Below, one piece after another: positions 16,588 through 26,330 of a stretch of 62,682 nt of DNA (the first letter of the stretch is position 1; each line of letters starts with the position of its first letter). Below the pieces are notes generated by a model. It was given only the letters and a program-made list of their open reading frames with translations, was not told where the DNA came from and did not search any database. This DNA comes from Hydrogenophaga sp. A37 (GTDB lineage Bacteria; Pseudomonadota; Gammaproteobacteria; Burkholderiales; Burkholderiaceae_C): the NCBI RefSeq assembly GCF_002001205.1, contig NZ_MUNZ01000068.1, forward strand, positions 1 to 62,682. The letters are read 5' to 3'. A program made the position numbers and the translations under genes.

Positions 16588-16601
16588 TTGATTTGGGTCA
16601 A
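16588..16601. promoter_or_regulatory. FNR/Dnr-type box upstream of ftrA
   Basis: TTGATTTGGGTCAA differs from the FNR consensus TTGAT-N4-ATCAA at one position. It lies 79 bases upstream of the ftrA start, in a suitable place to activate the iron-uptake operon under low oxygen, when ferrous iron is available. Confidence 0.6.
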
Positions 16602-16679
16602 GCAAATAGGAGTGATTCGTGTTTAGCATCCGACTCGGACGGTGCAGCCTGCCCGTCTTCGAGACACCAAGGATCACCC

Positions 16680-17225
16680 ATGAAATTCACCCCTTTCTTC
16701 GCCACGCTCGCGGCCAGTGCCGCCCTGTCCTTGTCCTTCGCCGCGCATGCCAAGGAATTCCCGATCGGCACGCCGCACAAGCTGGCCGGCATGGAGATCG
16801 CCGCGGTGTACCTGGCGCCGGTCAAGATGGAGCCCGAGGGCATGATGCGCAAGGCCGAAGCCTCGGACATCCACCTCGAAGCCGACATCCACGCGCTCAA
16901 GGACCACCCGAACGGCTTCGAGGAAGGGGCCTGGATGCCCCACCTCAGCATCGATTTCGAACTGCTCAAGCTGGGCACGACCGACAAGGTCAGCGGCCAC
17001 TTCATGCCGATGGTGGCCTCCGACGGCCCGCACTACGGTGACAACGTCAAGCTGATGGGCCCCGGCAAATACAAGCTGACCTTGCGCATCAGCCCGCCGG
17101 GCGACCACGCGGCGCATTTTGGCCGCCACACCGACAAGGAAACCGGCGTCGCTCCATGGTTCAAGCCCTTCGACGTGAGCTACGAGTTCACCTACGCGGG
17201 CACGGGCAAGAAAGGCGGGTATTGA
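16680..17225 (+). CDS. ftrA: periplasmic iron-binding protein, P19/Tp34/FtrA family
   Basis: A 181-residue exported protein; a signal peptide of 24 residues ends AAHA. The mature part has the EFPIGTPHKLAGMEIAAVYL start and the Met/His-rich sheet (HLEADIHA, WMPHLSI, HFMPM) that binds Fe and Cu in this family. It delivers iron to an FTR1 permease. The ATG is at 16680; an AAGGA ribosome site lies close upstream. First gene of ftrABCD, 122 bases before ftrB. Confidence 0.85.
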   Translation: MKFTPFFATLAASAALSLSFAAHAKEFPIGTPHKLAGMEIAAVYLAPVKMEPEGMMRKAEASDIHLEADIHALKDHPNGFEEGAWMPHLSIDFELLKLGTTDKVSGHFMPMVASDGPHYGDNVKLMGPGKYKLTLRISPPGDHAAHFGRHTDKETGVAPWFKPFDVSYEFTYAGTGKKGGY

Positions 17226-17347
17226 TGCCCCACCCCTGCCGCGCTGCGCGCGACCCCCTCAAGGGGGCGACACCAGCCGTCCGGCGGAGCCGGCCCGGCG
17301 GTGTCCTGGGCTGGGCTGCCTCGCGCTCCGGCAGGTTGAACTGGTGT
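17226..17347. repeat. GC-rich palindromic repeat between ftrA and ftrB
   Basis: The gap contains the palindrome CCCCCTCAAGGGGG (17254-17267) and further GCCGGC-rich inverted segments up to about 17330. It resembles the repeat at the 3' end of rpe. The following ftrB start has to be placed after it. Confidence 0.6.
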
Positions 17348-17671
17348 GTGCGGCTGCTGGCGGCGTTGCTCATGGGTTCGGCCCTGGGCCTGGCGCAGGC
17401 GGATGGCATGCCGACCTACCGGCTCACGGCCCGGGAGGGGCGGTTCGAGCCGGCGGAGCTGGTGGTGCCGAAGGGGCTGAAGTTCCGGCTGGAGATCACG
17501 AACGCCGGGCCCGATCCGGTGGAGTTCGAGAGCCTGGAGCTGCGCAAGGAAAAGGTGCTGGCGCCGGGCGTGACCTCATCGCTGGTGTTCCGCCCGCTGG
17601 ACGCGGGCCGTTACCGCTTCTTCGACGATTTCCACCAGACCACGGGGCAAGGCGCCATCGTGGCGCGTTGA
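17348..17671 (+). CDS. ftrB: cupredoxin-like periplasmic protein FtrB
   Basis: A 107-residue exported protein of the cupredoxin type. I placed the start at the GTG at 17348, which gives a short signal peptide (about 20 residues, ending AQA) and follows CAGGTTGAACTG; an in-frame ATG at 17372 is the alternative. The mature domain has RFEPAELVVPKGLKFRLEI, an acidic VEFES strand and a final YRFFDDFHQT loop with possible Cu ligands. In FtrABCD the Cu protein is thought to oxidise Fe(II) for the permease. It is followed 18 bases later by ftrC. Confidence 0.75.
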   Translation: MRLLAALLMGSALGLAQADGMPTYRLTAREGRFEPAELVVPKGLKFRLEITNAGPDPVEFESLELRKEKVLAPGVTSSLVFRPLDAGRYRFFDDFHQTTGQGAIVAR

Positions 17672-17689
17672 CACCCACAGGAGCACACC

Positions 17690-18529
17690 ATGGGCGAGGT
17701 CATCTTCATCACCTGGCGCGAAAGCGTGGAAGCGCTGCTGGTGGTCGGCATCCTGCGGGCCTGGCTCAGCGAGCGCCCCGACCGGGCCTGGGGCCTGCGC
17801 TGGCTCTATGCAGGTGTGGCGCTGGGCTTGGTCGCCGCGCTCGGGCTGGCGCTGCTCATGCTGGGCGCGGCCAGCGTGCTGGACGGCGAGTCCGGCGAAT
17901 GGTTCCAGGCGGTGATGGTGCTGAGCGCGGCGGCGCTGATCCTGCAGATGGTGTGGTGGATGCGCCGCCACGGCCGCGCCCTGCGGCAGGACCTCGAACA
18001 CCAGGCCGCTGGCCAGCTCGCGCGCGCCAGCGGCTGGGGCATCGCGCTGCTGGCGGCGCTGGCCATCGCGCGCGAGGGCAGCGAAACCGTGATCTTTCTC
18101 TACGGCGTGGCCGGCCGGCACACCGGCGCTGGTCAGCTGGGCTTCGCCGCATCGGCGCTGCTGGGCCTGGGGCTGGCGCTGGCGAGCTTTTGGCTGTTGC
18201 AGTCGGGTCGGCGCTGGCTGTCGTGGCGCAGTTTCTTCCGCCTCAGCGAGGCCCTGCTGCTGTTGCTCGCCGCGTCCCTGTGGGTCAACGCGGTGGACCG
18301 GCTGATCTCGCTGGACGTGCTGCCCACGCTGGTGGACCCGCTCTGGAACAGCGCCGGCTGGCTGGACGACAGCGGCGCCATGGGCGGCCTGCTCGCGGCG
18401 CTGACCGGCTACCGGGCGCAGCCCGCGCTGATCACGGTGCTGGCCTACGTCGGGTTCTGGCTCGGTGTGGCGGCCCTGTTGCGCGCCGGCCAGCCGGCGC
18501 GGGCCCTGCCCGCCACGGTGCGGTCATGA
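17690..18529 (+). CDS. ftrC: FTR1-family high-affinity iron permease
   Basis: A 279-residue inner-membrane permease with about seven hydrophobic segments. The two iron-binding R-E-x-x-E motifs are RESVE (residues 10-14, in TM1) and REGSE (128-132). The length fits bacterial FTR1/EfeU. The start ATG at 17690 has AGGAG upstream. Its stop overlaps the ftrD start (ATGA at 18526), indicating translational coupling. Confidence 0.92.
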   Translation: MGEVIFITWRESVEALLVVGILRAWLSERPDRAWGLRWLYAGVALGLVAALGLALLMLGAASVLDGESGEWFQAVMVLSAAALILQMVWWMRRHGRALRQDLEHQAAGQLARASGWGIALLAALAIAREGSETVIFLYGVAGRHTGAGQLGFAASALLGLGLALASFWLLQSGRRWLSWRSFFRLSEALLLLLAASLWVNAVDRLISLDVLPTLVDPLWNSAGWLDDSGAMGGLLAALTGYRAQPALITVLAYVGFWLGVAALLRAGQPARALPATVRS

Positions 18530-19989
18530 GTGCAATTCTGGGCTGTGGCGACGCCAGCTCGCAGCGCAGCCCGCAGGACGAAGGAGCAGCGCTCGCAGCT
18601 CCCGTGCCCCTGCACTTCGTGGCGCGCCGCCCGGTGGGCGCACTGCCGGCGCTGGGCGACGCCATGCGCCGCCATGGCCGCCTGATCCGCGGCGTGCAGT
18701 GGGCCATCGTGCTGGCCTACGCGGTGCTGGTGGTGCTGCCGGCGTTGCTGCCGCTGCCCGACGATGCCGCGCGCATCCTGAACCACCTGGGCCTGTTCGC
18801 GCAGTTCCTGTTCTGGGGCATCTGGTGGCCCTTCGTGCTGCTGAGCATGGTCTTGCTGGGCCGCGTCTGGTGCGGGGTGTTCTGCCCCGAGGGCGCGCTG
18901 AGCGAAGCGGTGAGCCGCCACGGGCGCGGGCGCGGCATTCCGCGCTGGATGCGCTGGGGCGGCTGGCCCGCCGGGGCCTTCGTCATCACCACCATCTACG
19001 GCCAGCTGGTGAGCGTGTACCAGTACCCGCAGGCCGCCCTGCTGGTGCTGGGCGGTTCCACCGTGGCGGCCGTGCTGGTGGGCGCGTGGGTCGGGCGCGG
19101 CAAGCGGGTCTGGTGCCGCCACCTGTGCCCGGTGGGCGGCGTGTTCGGCCTGCTGGCGCGGCTCGCGCCGCTGCACTTCCAGGTGGACCGGGCGCGCTGG
19201 GAGGCGCGCACCGGCGGCATCACCCACCTGCCCAACTGCGCGCCCTTGATCGACATCCGCCGCATGGAAAGCGCCGCGGCCTGCCACATGTGCGGCCGCT
19301 GCAGCGGCCAGCGCGATGCGGTGACCCTGGTCGCGCGCGCGCCCGGCTCGGAGATCGTGCGCCACGGCGCGAACACGGCCAGCGGCTGGGACACGGCCCT
19401 GCTGCTGTTCGGGCTCATCGGCGTGGCGATGGGCGCCTTTCACTGGGGCGCCAGCCCGGGCTTTGTGGCGTTGCGCGTGGCGCTGGCCGACTGGGCGGTG
19501 GAGCGGGGCTGGTGGTGGCTGCTGTCGGACAACGCGCCCTGGTGGCTGCTCACGCACTACCCGCAGAACCAGGACGTGTTCGTCTGGCTCGACGGCGTGC
19601 TGATCGTGGCCTACATCCTGGCCACCGGGCTGGCGGTGGGGGCCGCGCTGTACGGGCTGTGCCTGGTCGCCGCGCGCGCCCTCGCCCGCCCCGGCGCGCA
19701 GCACCACCTGGCCCTGGCCTACGTGCCGCTCGGGGGCTGCGGGGCGTTCCTGGGGCTATCCATGACCACCGTGACCATGCTGCGCCACGAAGGGCTCGCC
19801 GTGCCCTGGGTGGACGCCACCCGCGCCCTGCTGCTCGCGGGCGCGGCCCTGTGGGGCCTGTGGCTGGCCTGGCAGTCCAGCGCGGTCCACAGCCAGAGCC
19901 GGGCGCGCCGCGCTCTCGCGACCGGCCTCATCGCCGTCGGTGCCGGCCTGGTGGTGGCCGGCTGGTCGGCGCTGTTTTTCTGGTGGTGA
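18526..19989 (+). CDS. ftrD: 4Fe-4S polyferredoxin-type membrane protein FtrD
   Basis: A 487-residue membrane protein related to NapH/CcoG-type polyferredoxins. Membrane helices flank the Cys motifs WCGVFCP (about residue 120) and WCRHLCPVGG (about 200), and a soluble loop contains CHMCGRCSGQRDAV. In FtrABCD it is proposed to accept electrons from the Fe(II)-oxidising step at the permease. It starts on the ATG overlapping the ftrC stop and completes the operon. The 143-base gap after it shows nothing recognisable. Confidence 0.82.
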   Translation: MSAILGCGDASSQRSPQDEGAALAAPVPLHFVARRPVGALPALGDAMRRHGRLIRGVQWAIVLAYAVLVVLPALLPLPDDAARILNHLGLFAQFLFWGIWWPFVLLSMVLLGRVWCGVFCPEGALSEAVSRHGRGRGIPRWMRWGGWPAGAFVITTIYGQLVSVYQYPQAALLVLGGSTVAAVLVGAWVGRGKRVWCRHLCPVGGVFGLLARLAPLHFQVDRARWEARTGGITHLPNCAPLIDIRRMESAAACHMCGRCSGQRDAVTLVARAPGSEIVRHGANTASGWDTALLLFGLIGVAMGAFHWGASPGFVALRVALADWAVERGWWWLLSDNAPWWLLTHYPQNQDVFVWLDGVLIVAYILATGLAVGAALYGLCLVAARALARPGAQHHLALAYVPLGGCGAFLGLSMTTVTMLRHEGLAVPWVDATRALLLAGAALWGLWLAWQSSAVHSQSRARRALATGLIAVGAGLVVAGWSALFFWW

Positions 19990-20132
19990 GTGCTCCGCAC
20001 AGGTGCTCACCAGCGGCCTGCTGCTGAGCGTGGGCACGATCACCGACTCGGATCGCGAAACGGTCTGTAGAGCGAGAAGAACTTCATCTCCACAGATCGA
20101 AGGTGCAGCTCATCGATGCAATCTCTTGTTCA

Positions 20133-21317
20133 TCAGAGCATTTCGAGCGCCAGCGCGATGCCCTGACCGCCGCCGATGCACAAGGTCACGATGCCCCGCT
20201 TCAAGCCGTCGCGTCGCATCGAATGCAGCAAGCGCGTGGTCAGCACGGCGCCCGTTGCGCCGATGGCGTGGCCGTGGGCGATGGCGCCACCCTCGACGTT
20301 GACGATGTCTTCCGGCAGGTCCAGCTCACGCAGGCAGGCCAGCGTGATCGCGGCGAAGGCCTCGTTGATCTCGATGCGCTGGATGTCCGTGTGCTTCCAG
20401 TTGGCGCGTTCCAGGGCCAGTTTGACCGCCGGCACCGGCCCGATACCGAACATGCCCGGCTCAACCGCCGCGACGCCGTGCGAGACCAGGCGCGCCCATG
20501 GCCGCAGCCCCTGCTTCTCCGCAAAGCTGCGCTCCGCAACGATCATCGCCGCTGCGCCGCTGTTGAGCCCTGGCGCGTTGCCGGCCGTGATCGTTCCGTC
20601 CTTTCGAAACGCCGGTTTGAGCTTGGCCAGTGATTCGACCGTGGTGTCGGGCCGATGGGCTTCGTCTCTGGAGAAGCTCACCGGTCCCTTGCGGCCGGAG
20701 AGCTCGATGGCGACGATCTCTTCCGCGAACTTGCCGGCAGCCTGAGCCGCGCTGAACCGTTGCTGGGAACGGGCGGCCCAGCGATCCTGGTCCTCGCGCG
20801 TGATGCCGTAGCGACCGACGAGATCCTCGGTATGCCAGCCCGAGTGTTGACCGCTGAAAGCATCATGGAGACCGTCTCGCAGCATGCTGTCCAGCATCTC
20901 AGCGTCCCCCATGCGGTGTCCCCAGCGCGCGCCGGGCACGAGATAGGGGGCCTGGTCCATGTTCTCCATGCCGCCGGCAACCGCAGCCGCGGCATAACCC
21001 GCCGCGATCTCGAGTGCCGCCGTTGCGATCGCTTGTGCACCCGATCCGCACACCCGATTCACCGTCAGTGCGGGCACCTGCACAGGCAGTCCGCCGCCGA
21101 TGGCGGCTTGTCGTGCCGGATTCATCCGAGTGCCGGCCTGGATCACGTGTCCCATCACCACGGTGTCGACGGCTTCGGCGGCCAGACCTGAGCGATGAAG
21201 GGTCTCGCGAATCACCGCGGCACCCAGTGCGGACGCGGACGTTTCCTTGAGCGAGCCGCCATAACTGCCGATCGGTGTTCGGACCGGCGCGCAGAGAACG
21301 ATGTCAGGGGTAGGCAT
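20133..21317 (-). CDS. thiolase-family acetyl-CoA C-acyltransferase
   Basis: A 394-residue thiolase. The acyl-accepting Cys is in NRVCGSGAQA (about residue 89), the His in NEAFAA, and the C-terminal Cys in CIGGGQG. The usual GGxIAxGHP block reads GGAIAHGHAIGATG, with Ala in place of the invariant Pro next to the active-site His. It may make acetoacetyl-CoA or cleave 3-ketoacyl-CoA; the direction cannot be told. No beta-oxidation partners lie beside it; a hydrolase gene follows upstream on the same strand. Confidence 0.88.
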   Translation of the reverse strand: MPTPDIVLCAPVRTPIGSYGGSLKETSASALGAAVIRETLHRSGLAAEAVDTVVMGHVIQAGTRMNPARQAAIGGGLPVQVPALTVNRVCGSGAQAIATAALEIAAGYAAAAVAGGMENMDQAPYLVPGARWGHRMGDAEMLDSMLRDGLHDAFSGQHSGWHTEDLVGRYGITREDQDRWAARSQQRFSAAQAAGKFAEEIVAIELSGRKGPVSFSRDEAHRPDTTVESLAKLKPAFRKDGTITAGNAPGLNSGAAAMIVAERSFAEKQGLRPWARLVSHGVAAVEPGMFGIGPVPAVKLALERANWKHTDIQRIEINEAFAAITLACLRELDLPEDIVNVEGGAIAHGHAIGATGAVLTTRLLHSMRRDGLKRGIVTLCIGGGQGIALALEML

Positions 21318-21379
21318 GAGGGCACCTCAGGTTGTTGCGGGTTGATCGAAGCTCAGAGGAGATTTCGCGCCGAGCGGCA

Positions 21380-22294
21380 TCAGGCCGCGGCTTTCGGAAC
21401 GCTCGCGATTCGCATCGCGTCGTTCAACACCTTGGCAGGCACGTCCGGCCGCTCGAGGACGATGAAGTGACCGGCGCCAGGCACCTGAACGAAGTCGGCG
21501 GCAGGAAGGAGCTGCTTGTTGGCTTGTCGGTCCGACGGTCGTGACCAATCTTTTTCGCCGTAGATGAAATGGACCGGTGCACTGATCTCGGGGTAACGGG
21601 CGCGGGCCGCGATGAGGCTGGGCAGGTTGCCGTACACCGCGCGGGCAACGACCGGATAGCCGGGCCGACGTCCGACCTTCAACAGTTCATCGAGGTAGTC
21701 ATCGCGCAGGGCGGCCGCGTTGCCGAGACCCCCACGGAGCACGGCTTGCACGATCGGCTTGGGTTGGACACCCGCGATGGTCTGGCCGACACCCGGCGCC
21801 AGCGCGCCGGTCACGACGAACCGGGCCAGCAGGCTGGACCGCGCGATGCCGCCCGCATAGTCATACGCATTGATCGCCACGACACGCCGCACTCTCTCTG
21901 GCAGATCGGCCGCGGTGGTGAGGGCGAGCGTCGCGCCCATCGACTCGCCGAGCAGCGTCACGTCGCGCAAGTCGAGGCGGGTGATGAGGCGCTTGACCGC
22001 CGCGCGCATCGTGGGCTCGTCATAAGAGGCGCCCGGCACGATCTGCGAGTAGCCCATCCCTGGGAGATCGAGGGCATACACCGTGTACCGATCCTGGACC
22101 AGTGGGATGAGGTGACGGAAGTGCTCGGCCTGGGTGCGCACGGTGTGCAGCAAGACCAACGGTGGCCCCATTCCACCCGAGAGATAGCGCAATCGCCCCA
22201 CGCTTCCCTCGCGTGATCCGAGCGGATCGAGAAAGTGTTGATCCGTCCCGGGAATCTTGATGGCGGACAGTGAATCATTGCTGGTGGGTGGCAC
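21380..22294 (-). CDS. alpha/beta-fold hydrolase
   Basis: A 304-residue hydrolase. The nucleophile elbow is LLGESMGATLAL, the oxyanion region is LLHTVRTQAEHF, the acid is in YGEKDWSRP and the catalytic His in PGAGHFIVLERP, all in the standard order. Substrate is unknown; the family includes esterases, epoxide and C-C hydrolases. The ATG at 22294 begins a short polar lead. It lies 62 bases upstream of the thiolase gene on the same strand. Confidence 0.83.
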   Translation of the reverse strand: MPPTSNDSLSAIKIPGTDQHFLDPLGSREGSVGRLRYLSGGMGPPLVLLHTVRTQAEHFRHLIPLVQDRYTVYALDLPGMGYSQIVPGASYDEPTMRAAVKRLITRLDLRDVTLLGESMGATLALTTAADLPERVRRVVAINAYDYAGGIARSSLLARFVVTGALAPGVGQTIAGVQPKPIVQAVLRGGLGNAAALRDDYLDELLKVGRRPGYPVVARAVYGNLPSLIAARARYPEISAPVHFIYGEKDWSRPSDRQANKQLLPAADFVQVPGAGHFIVLERPDVPAKVLNDAMRIASVPKAAA

Positions 22295-22350
22295 GGTGGG
22301 TTTCCTTGAATTTTTTTGGGGGGGATGCAGGCCGAATGCGATGCGACCAC

Positions 22351-23151
22351 TCAGCGCAAGGGCTGGTAGCGCGACGCCGCTTCGTTGCTCGACAGGTGGG
22401 GCGCCATCGCCTTGCGCGCGCCCTCAAAGGCGTCCCAGAGGGCGCCGTCGTGCAGCGACGGAAGCGTCACCGACTCGCCGCGCTCGAAGCCCTGCAAGGC
22501 GGCATCCACCAGGTCTTCGGCACGCATCACGATCTGCGCCGGCAGGTGCTCCACGGGAAGGCCGCCGCGTGCCCAGAACCCGGTGGCCGTCGCACCCGGC
22601 AGCACGGCTTGCACCCGCACGCCCTTGCCGGCCAGCTCGTGCTGCAGCGATTGGCTGAAGGCCAACACGAAGGCCTTGCTGCCGCCATACACGCCATTCA
22701 AGGCTTCCGGCGAGACGGCCACGATGGAGGCGATGTTGATCAACGCGCCGTTGCCGCGTGCCACGAAGCCGGGCACCGCCGCGTAGCTCAGCCGGGTCAG
22801 CGCCGTGACGTTGAGGTCGATCATGCGAGACATCTGGTCCACGTCGCTCTCCAGCAGCGACGTGTGTGTGCCGATGCCGGCGTTGTTGACCAGCAGGGTG
22901 ATGCTCGCATCGCGCTTGAGCTTGTTTTCCACGCTGCGCAGCTCCACCGGGTTGTTCAGGTCGGCGGGAAAGACCTCCACCGCGCGGCCGTGGCGGCTGC
23001 TGATGTCCTCCGCCAATGGGTTCAAACGCTCGCGGTTGCGGGCGACGAGGATCAGGTCGTAGCCTCGTCGCGCCAGGCGGTCGGCGTAGAGGGCTCCAAT
23101 GCCGGAGGAGGCTCCGGTGATGAGGGCGGTGCCCAAGTTGGTCTGCGTCAT
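22351..23151 (-). CDS. short-chain dehydrogenase/reductase
   Basis: A 266-residue classical SDR. The cofactor loop is TGASSGIG (residues 14-21), NNAG and the catalytic Ser follow, and the active-site pair is Y-G-G-S-K. Arg/Asn after the first strand suggests NADP(H). The start ATG at 23151 has AACACCACC upstream, no clear Shine-Dalgarno. It is divergent from a GlxA-type regulator; SDR genes of this type are often the regulator's target. Substrate unknown. Confidence 0.85.
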   Translation of the reverse strand: MTQTNLGTALITGASSGIGALYADRLARRGYDLILVARNRERLNPLAEDISSRHGRAVEVFPADLNNPVELRSVENKLKRDASITLLVNNAGIGTHTSLLESDVDQMSRMIDLNVTALTRLSYAAVPGFVARGNGALINIASIVAVSPEALNGVYGGSKAFVLAFSQSLQHELAGKGVRVQAVLPGATATGFWARGGLPVEHLPAQIVMRAEDLVDAALQGFERGESVTLPSLHDGALWDAFEGARKAMAPHLSSNEAASRYQPLR

Positions 23152-23259
23152 GGTGGTGTTCCGTTTCGGGGTTGCGATGGAGCCAATATTGCGCTGTCTG
23201 GCGCATGTCGTAAATGACGCTTATAGTCATGTTTTATGCCATCGTCTCCGGAGAATCAC

Positions 23260-24207
23260 ATGCACAAAATAGGCTACGTCCTGCCGGCTGGCTTCCAGGT
23301 GATGGCGCTGGCCACACAGGCGGTCTTCGAGTTCGCCAACCTGGTGGCGGGCGAGCCCTTCTACGAGATGACTTGTCACTCGATGCCCGGCGGCAGCGTG
23401 AAGGCTTCACTGGGCACTGCCCTGCAGACAAGGCCCTTCACCGCGCGCAGCGCGGCCGACACCTGGATGGTGGTGGGCGTGATCGACCCGTTGGCCACAC
23501 CATCACCACCCGAATTGCTGCATGCGCTGCGAAAGTGCAGCGCTCGGGCGCGTCGGACCGTGGGGCTGTGCACCGGAGCCTTCGTGCTGGCCGATGCCGG
23601 CTTGCTGGCAGGGCGACGTGCCACGACGCACTGGGCCTATGCGGACGCACTGCAACAGCGGCATCCAGACGTCCAGGTCGAGCCGGACCGCATCTTCATC
23701 GCCGATGACCCGATCTGGACCTCGGCCGGCATGACGGCGGAGCTGGACCTGGCGCTCGGCCTCGTCGAGAAGGATCTTGGCGACGACGTGGCGCGATCAG
23801 TGGCACACCGGCTGGTCATGCATCAGCGCCGTTCGGGCGGCCAGTCGCAGCATTCGGAGATCCTGAAACTCGCGCCACGCTCGGACCGCATCGCGCGCGC
23901 GCTGGAGCATGCACGCGGCCACCTGGCGCAGTCGCTGGGCGTGGAAGAACTCGCTGCGGCCGCGAACCTCAGCCCGCGCCAGTTCAGCCGTGTCTTCACC
24001 GCAGAGACCGGGCAGTCGCCAGCCAAGGCGGTAGAGCGTCTGCGCGTGGAGGCGGCACGCTTGATGATCGAGCGCAGCCGCCATCCGCTGGAGGTGGTTG
24101 CACGCGAAACGGGCTTCCGCGACCGGCGCCACCTTCGCGAGGCGTTCATGCGCGGCTTCGGCAAGCCGCCTCAGTCACTCCGGCGCGACGCCCGCCTGGG
24201 GTCCTGA
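23260..24207 (+). CDS. GlxA-family AraC-type transcriptional regulator
   Basis: A 315-residue regulator. The N-terminal class I glutamine amidotransferase-like (DJ-1/PfpI) domain includes the nucleophile-elbow sequence RTVGLCTGAFVLADAG, and the C-terminal AraC helix-turn-helix pair runs from LGVEELAAAANLSPRQFSR to the end. I chose the ATG at 23260 with CCGGAGA upstream; an ATG 8 codons earlier lacks a ribosome site. It probably controls the divergent SDR gene; the 108-base gap between them would hold its operator. Confidence 0.85.
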   Translation: MHKIGYVLPAGFQVMALATQAVFEFANLVAGEPFYEMTCHSMPGGSVKASLGTALQTRPFTARSAADTWMVVGVIDPLATPSPPELLHALRKCSARARRTVGLCTGAFVLADAGLLAGRRATTHWAYADALQQRHPDVQVEPDRIFIADDPIWTSAGMTAELDLALGLVEKDLGDDVARSVAHRLVMHQRRSGGQSQHSEILKLAPRSDRIARALEHARGHLAQSLGVEELAAAANLSPRQFSRVFTAETGQSPAKAVERLRVEAARLMIERSRHPLEVVARETGFRDRRHLREAFMRGFGKPPQSLRRDARLGS

Positions 24208-24261
24208 AGCGTGTCGAGATGACAGTGACACCGCAACACCAAAAACCTGAATGGGGGCTTC

Positions 24262-25746
24262 TCACGCCATCAGCGCTGCGAACAGCGGCTCCATGCGGGC
24301 CGTCACCGTCGGGTCCATGGCCATCACCCGGCCCCATTCGCGCTGCGTTTCGCCGGGCCATTTGTTCGTCGCATCCAGCCCCATCTTGCTGCCCAGGCCG
24401 CTCACGGGTGAGGCGAAGTCGAGGTAGTCGATGGGGGTGTGCTCGATCATCATCGTGTCGCGCACCGGGTCCATGCGCGTGCTCATGGACCAGATGACTT
24501 CGGCCCAGTTGCGCACGTCGATGTCTTCGTCCACCACCAGCACGAACTTGGTGTACATGAACTGGCGCAGGTGGCTCCACACGCCCATCATCACGCGCCG
24601 CGGATGGCCGGCGTAGGCCTTGCGGATCTGCACCACCGCCATGCGGTAGCTGCAGGCCTCGGGCGGCAGGTAGAAGTCGGTGATCTCGGGGAACTGGCGC
24701 TGCAGCAGCGGGATGAACAGCTCGTTCATCGCCAGCGCGAGCATGGCGGGTTCGTCCGGCGGCTTGCCGGTGTAGGTGGAGTGGTAGATCGCGTCGCGGC
24801 GCATCGTGATGCGCTCGACCGTGAACACCGGGAACTCGGCGCGTTCGTTGTAGTAGCCGGTGTGGTCGCCGTAGGGGCCTTCAAGCGCGTGTTGCCAGCC
24901 GCTGGGGTGCGAGGCATCGGGCTGGATGTGGCCTTCGAGCACGATCTCGGCCGAGGCCGGCACCTGCAGCGGCACGCCCACGGCGCGGACGACCTCGGTG
25001 CGTGCGCCGCGCAGCAGGCCGGCGAACTGGTATTCGGAGAGGCTGTCGGGCACCGGCGTGACCGCGCCCAGGATGGTGGCTGGGTCGGCGCCCAGGGCCA
25101 CGGCCACCGGGTAGGGCTGGCCCGGGTGCTGCCGGCAGTGGTCGCGAAAGTCGAGCGCGCCGCCGCGGTGCGCGAGCCAACGCACGATGAGCTGGTTGCG
25201 CGAGAGCACCTGCTGGCGGTAGATGCCCAGGTTCTGCCGTGTCTTGTGCGGCCCGCGCGTGATCACCAGGCCCCAGGTGATGAGCGGGGCCACGTCGTCC
25301 GGCCAGCAGTGCTGGATGGGCAGGCGCGCCAGGTCCACGTCGGCACCTTCCCACACCAGGTCCTGGCAGGGCGCGGAGCTGCGTTCCTTGGGGCTCATGT
25401 GCCACAGCGTCTTGATCAGGCCGCTCAAGGCCACCATGTCTTTGAGCCCGCCCGGCGCCTGCGGCTCCTTGAGTGCGGCGAGCACCTCACCAAACTGGCG
25501 CAGCTCGCCCAGGCTGCTCACGCCCATGGCGCGCGCCACGCGGCCCGTGGTGCCAAACAGGTTGCCCAGCACCGGCATGCAGTGGCCGGTGGGCCGCTCG
25601 AACAGCAGGGCCGGGCCACCGGCGCGCAGCACGCGGTCGCACAGCGCGGTCATTTCCAGGTGGGGCGAGACCGGTTCGCGCACGCGCCGCAGTTCGCCGG
25701 CGGCTTCGAGCTGGGCCATGAAGTCGCGCAAGTCGCGGTAGGTCAT
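24262..25746 (-). CDS. ubiD: UbiD-family decarboxylase (3-polyprenyl-4-hydroxybenzoate decarboxylase)
   Basis: A 494-residue prenylated-FMN-dependent decarboxylase. The start [20 protein letters not shown], the [13 protein letters not shown] segment and [11 protein letters not shown] with the catalytic E-D pair are standard UbiD features; the length is the usual 490-500. It removes the carboxyl group from the ubiquinone head-group precursor. Its ATG overlaps the ubiX stop by 4 bases, so translation is coupled to the enzyme that makes its cofactor. It is the last gene of the ubiU-ubiV-ubiT-DGC-ubiX-ubiD operon. Confidence 0.93.
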   Translation of the reverse strand: MTYRDLRDFMAQLEAAGELRRVREPVSPHLEMTALCDRVLRAGGPALLFERPTGHCMPVLGNLFGTTGRVARAMGVSSLGELRQFGEVLAALKEPQAPGGLKDMVALSGLIKTLWHMSPKERSSAPCQDLVWEGADVDLARLPIQHCWPDDVAPLITWGLVITRGPHKTRQNLGIYRQQVLSRNQLIVRWLAHRGGALDFRDHCRQHPGQPYPVAVALGADPATILGAVTPVPDSLSEYQFAGLLRGARTEVVRAVGVPLQVPASAEIVLEGHIQPDASHPSGWQHALEGPYGDHTGYYNERAEFPVFTVERITMRRDAIYHSTYTGKPPDEPAMLALAMNELFIPLLQRQFPEITDFYLPPEACSYRMAVVQIRKAYAGHPRRVMMGVWSHLRQFMYTKFVLVVDEDIDVRNWAEVIWSMSTRMDPVRDTMMIEHTPIDYLDFASPVSGLGSKMGLDATNKWPGETQREWGRVMAMDPTVTARMEPLFAALMA

Positions 25747-26330
25747 TTCAGCCCTTCCCAGCGCTGGCTCAGCGTGTGCGGCACGTCGAGCAGATCGAGC
25801 ACGCGCGCCACGCTGGCGTCCACCAGCTCGTCGATCGTTTGGGGCCGCAGGTAGAAGGCGGGCATGGGCGGGCAGACGATGGCGCCCATCTCGGTCACGC
25901 TCACCATGTTGCGCAGGTGGCCCAGGTGCAGCGGGGTCTCGCGGGTCATCAGCACCAGGCGTCGCCGTTCCTTGAGCATCACGTCGGCGGCGCGCGTGAC
26001 CAGGTTGTCCGACAGGCCGTGCGCGATGGCCGCGAGCGTGCGCATGGAGCAAGGTGCGACCACCATGCCGCTGCAGCGGAACGAGCCGCTGGCCGGGCCG
26101 GCGCCAAGCTGGGCCGCGTCGTGCAGGGTGTGCACCAGCGGGCGCAGCGCATCGGCGTTCACGTCCAGCTCATGGCGCAGCGTGAGCCAGCCCGCGTCGG
26201 ACACCACCGCGTGGATCTGCACCCCGGGCGCGTGTTGCAGCACCTGCAGCAGGCGCAGGCCGTAGACCGCGCCGCTGGCGCCGGTGATGGCCACCAGCAG
26301 GCGGCGTGGTTCAGGGGGTGGAGGGCTCAT
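25743..26330 (-). CDS. ubiX: UbiX flavin prenyltransferase
   Basis: A 195-residue flavoprotein that prenylates FMN to make the UbiD cofactor. The N-terminal flavin-binding motif is [16 protein letters not shown] (residues 13-28); the family-specific [19 protein letters not shown] and [13 protein letters not shown] are present. Its first 20 bases overlap the DGC gene and its end overlaps ubiD. The tight overlaps suggest one transcript. Confidence 0.94.
   Translation of the reverse strand: MSPPPPEPRRLLVAITGASGAVYGLRLLQVLQHAPGVQIHAVVSDAGWLTLRHELDVNADALRPLVHTLHDAAQLGAGPASGSFRCSGMVVAPCSMRTLAAIAHGLSDNLVTRAADVMLKERRRLVLMTRETPLHLGHLRNMVSVTEMGAIVCPPMPAFYLRPQTIDELVDASVARVLDLLDVPHTLSQRWEGLK

Noticed and set aside
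19990..20132. A tRNA or small RNA between ftrD and the thiolase gene
   Set aside because: No cloverleaf, promoter or terminator pattern could be made out. No tRNA or rRNA gene was seen elsewhere either.
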